A DNA stretch of 64,000 bases from Numida meleagris. Lineage: Eukaryota; Chordata; Aves; Galliformes; Numididae. The notes under the pieces are model-generated. The model was not told the DNA's origin, did no database searches, and worked only from the letters and a program-made list of their open reading frames with translations. Of the stretch, positions 61,258-64,000 are shown piece after piece; within the stretch, counting starts at the first letter, position 1; every line of letters begins with the position of its first letter. The stretch lies in assembly GCF_002078875.1 (NCBI RefSeq), contig NC_034412.1:32249552-32313551 (forward strand). The letters are read 5' to 3'. A program made the position numbers and the translations under genes.

Positions 61258-61564
61258 AATACCCTGAAACTAGAAATGATCTATTCCCATGAAAATTTTG
61301 GTTTGAAGATTTTTAAAGAAATAGGATTTTATTTCCACTTTCAGTGTAAAATTACACTTTCAGTACAGCTATTTAACATACCTTCAAGCTGTAAATAAAT
61401 TTCAAAAGCACTTCCATCTTTCAGGAATCTCATCTCAAATGCCATTACCTCTCAAGTATCTAACTAGGAGAGAAAAATTCTCACTCTTTTTTACGAGATT
61501 GAAGCAGAAAAAAATGCTGAGTCCTTGCCACACCTTCCTCAGGAATAACTTTTGTATCGGAAAT

Positions 61565-61985
61565 AGTGTTGCCAGCAGGAGCAGGGAAGTGATCTGTACT
61601 CAGCCCTGGTGAGGCCGTACCTCGAGTACTGTGTTCAGTTTTGGACCTCTCACTACAAGGAGGACATCGAGGTACTGGGAGAAGGGCATTGAAGCTGTTG
61701 AGGGATCTGGGGCACAAGTCTTATGAGGAGTAGCTGAGGGAACTGAGAATGTTTAGTCTGGAGAAGAGGAGGCTCAGGAGTGACCTTATCAGTCTCTACC
61801 TGAAGGATGGTTGTGTTGAGGGGAGAGTCAACCTCTTCTCCCATGTAACTAGTGATAGAACAAGAGGGAATGGCCTCAAATTGCACCAGGGGAGGTTCAG
61901 GTTGGACATTAGGAAATATTTCTTCTCTCAGAGGATGGTCAGGTGCTGGAACAAGCTGCCCAGGGAGCTAGTGGAACTCTCTCAC
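61565..61985 (+). mobile_element. CR1 LINE fragment, sense, lacking its 3' end
   Basis: Starting at TAGTGTTGCCAGCAGGAGC and GTACTCAGCCCTGGTGAGG, the sense strand carries CR1 ORF2 C-terminal coding words: TCGAGTACTGTGTTCAG, then TATGAGGAGTAGCTGAGGG, and a frame with [37 protein letters not shown] and [12 protein letters not shown]. Similarity ends near CTAGTGGAACTC (about 61985) before the 3' UTR and the terminal octamer. Because CR1 integrates from its 3' end, that end must have been lost later. Small internal deletions (near 61680) and a stop in place of a glutamate/arginine codon show it is decayed. Confidence 0.87.
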
Positions 61986-64000
61986 AGTGCTAACCTATAG
62001 ATATGCAGTGATCAACAGTGTAGCGCAGAGGTGTAAGACCTAAACAGAAAGCTAGCTATGTAATGTGCCACACGAGGGTATCTCCAGATGCAACTGGCTT
62101 AAATTAATCAGATAAACAACTTAGATACAAGGGAAAATGTTTTAAGAGGAAAATAAAAAAACTATTCAAAATTACTTCTTTGTGATGTTGACAAAGGAAA
62201 ATGGGCAAAAGACAAGATAATGCAAAACAGAGAATGAAATAGTATTTGTAGGGAAGTTAGCTTGATATGGAAATAAAACCTTCCCATTTCTAAATTCAGA
62301 GGTAGTGAGATTTTAGAAGAATGCAGATATGATATGATTGATATATTGACTGTATATCGCAGATTAACCATATGTCATTGGGACCTAGCAATTTACTGAT
62401 CAAGGTTTTTGAGCTCAGGGTTTATATGTAAAATAGCACAATGTGCGACCTCATTCTGATCACATTTCATTAAATTTTAACATAACATTTAGGAAGTAGC
62501 AACATGTCAGAAATAAAAGTGCAAAAATCATTTATTCCCGTGAATAGATGAAATAATAGAAAATAACCTCATGGTCAGTGAACCTCAAATGTGAAAGTAG
62601 ATGAAAGATGGTAACAATAAGGCCAATGAATATTAAATGAAACAAATTATAGGAAAGAAAAAAATGAAATTAGGAAATTATTTTTTAAAGAGTATCTAAT
62701 AAGTTCAGTTTAATTGCCAGCTCTTCCTAAGTAGTATTCCAGTCTTTTCAGCTTGCTCACCTCCTAATGCTACTCAGCCTTATCCGTTTTAATCTGTCCT
62801 TTAATTCATATTCAACTAGTATAGCCATCATGATGAGATTAACATAAATGTAAATAATATTTAAATTCAAGATGGTATGGAGAATTTTATTAATGATAAA
62901 TGTAACAATCTGAATATTTATTGCATCAGTGGTTTAGGAAATGAATACCCTCAACTTCTTTTGTAATAAAAATCTCTTCACTCTGTCTTCAGATAAAGTA
63001 TTGTGAAGTTGGTACACCTGGATATTACAGCAGTGTTTCTTGTAAAGTTTACAAAGGGCAGATGTGCTGTGATTCAACTGGTAAATGTTGACACGAGATT
63101 GTAAATTAAGTAAAATAGTCAGTGCAAAACTGAAACCTAGTCTGAAGAATTCACTAAGTTATCCTGACATATTAAAAAAAAAAAAAAAAATGTGTCTACT
63201 AAGTCTGCGGTGTAATTGGCACTTAAGAAACATTTGCAGTGTGTTATCTCTTAGTGTATTAGCAGAGACCAAAGAGATACTGGGTCATTATGTAAAAATT
63301 GGTAATTAAGAGGAACCAATTTTCCAGTTAATTTACATGTTCATTATATATTGAATATTTAGTTTTCTGTGTCCTTTTTGTGTCTCATAAACTTGACCCA
63401 GGGGATCCAGAAGTGTTAAGAGATGTGTAAATTATAAAATAATATGTACATTTAACTGACTCACTGAACCTTTATTGTGGCTAATGATTCTTCCAGCAAT
63501 TATTTCATAAGGGAAAACATTTCTTTTAAGTAAATAGTGTTCACTACCTTTTAGAGCTTCTGTCACTGGGAAAAAGAAATAGTAATGTACTGAAATGCCT
63601 GCATTCTTTGATGAGCTCTCTGAGGGAATCTTGTAGCTTCAAATTAAACTGATAAATAGAAAGCGATATATCCTTCAAAATATGTTAACTGACTTGACTA
63701 CAAAGAAAAATAAAGACATTCCATACAGTTATGAGAAACTGATGGCAGGCTAAGTTTCAAGAAGAAAAGGATGTTATTATTAAAGTTGAAGTGAAAATTT
63801 CCTCTTTCCTCCAACTTAGCAAAGAGAGCTGTCCTATTAGTAAATACTTAGACCATTAATCACTTAGATGTAGCATAAATCAAGATTGAAAGCTGTATGC
63901 ACTCAAAGATGAGGTGTTGTTTCTATTGATATTCTCTCTGTGTTGCCCATTGGGATTGATAAAGTTCTGGCTGAAGCTGAAGGGAGAATTGCCACTGAAT
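61986..64000. other. unannotated sequence, no gene seen
   Basis: AT-rich, unique-looking DNA to the end of the window, with an A run at about 63173-63190. No exon or repeat is recognised. Confidence 0.45.
63173..63190. repeat. poly(A) run, about 17 bases
   Basis: Uninterrupted A run following ACATATT. Confidence 0.85.

Larger units (their letters stand above)
56301..61564. other. unannotated sequence, no gene seen
   Basis: About 5.3 kb of AT-rich DNA with the poly(C), GA and AAT repeats and the T26 run listed separately. The part 60500-60850 is richer in G+C and pyrimidines. The 104-codon frame at 60878-61192 lacks any motif. Confidence 0.45.

Overview
This window looks like AT-rich, non-coding vertebrate DNA, most probably from a bird and plausibly a galliform such as chicken. 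The evidence is the repeat content. There are several CR1 non-LTR retrotransposon copies with the typical CR1 3' tail (an ATTCTATG-type 8-mer), most of them 5'-truncated. There is a deleted mariner copy with the terminal motif GAAAGTAATGCC, a hAT-Charlie-like transposase remnant, and a solitary retroviral-type LTR. I recognise no host protein-coding exon, tRNA, rRNA, CRISPR array or operon. Long open frames over the CR1, mariner and hAT copies are transposon-derived; the rest have no recognisable domains and are about what AT-rich DNA gives by chance.

Layout. 1-8 kb: a mariner deletion derivative (671-1234), a short CR1 tail (1330-1556) and the longest CR1 copy (about 6590-7903), which carries an internal deletion in reverse transcriptase. 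8-22 kb: mostly unique sequence, with a roughly 70-bp CR1 tail near 11.1 kb, an old antisense CR1 piece near 16.8 kb and two small tandem duplications. 22.3-22.9 kb: the 3' part of a hAT element, minus strand, with a mariner end inside it. 29.0-29.9 kb: an antisense CR1 with a complete 3' end. 40.1-41.1 kb: an antisense CR1 inserted into an older sense CR1, whose sequence resumes on the far side. 47.9-48.5 kb: a solo LTR with a 5-bp target duplication. 61.6-62.0 kb: a sense CR1 fragment that has lost its 3' end. Scattered microsatellites and homopolymers include a 19-base C run at 57.5 kb.

The remaining roughly 58 kb is unique-looking intergenic or intronic sequence. A few stretches (about 9.7-10.0, 10.56-10.84, 53.2-53.4, 53.95-54.13, 55.1-55.34 and 56.1-56.3 kb) are free of recognised repeats and contain homeodomain, POU or TEAD-like words, so they are weak candidates for conserved regulatory elements. 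I do not see a novel biological system here; the most informative content is the nested transposon history.
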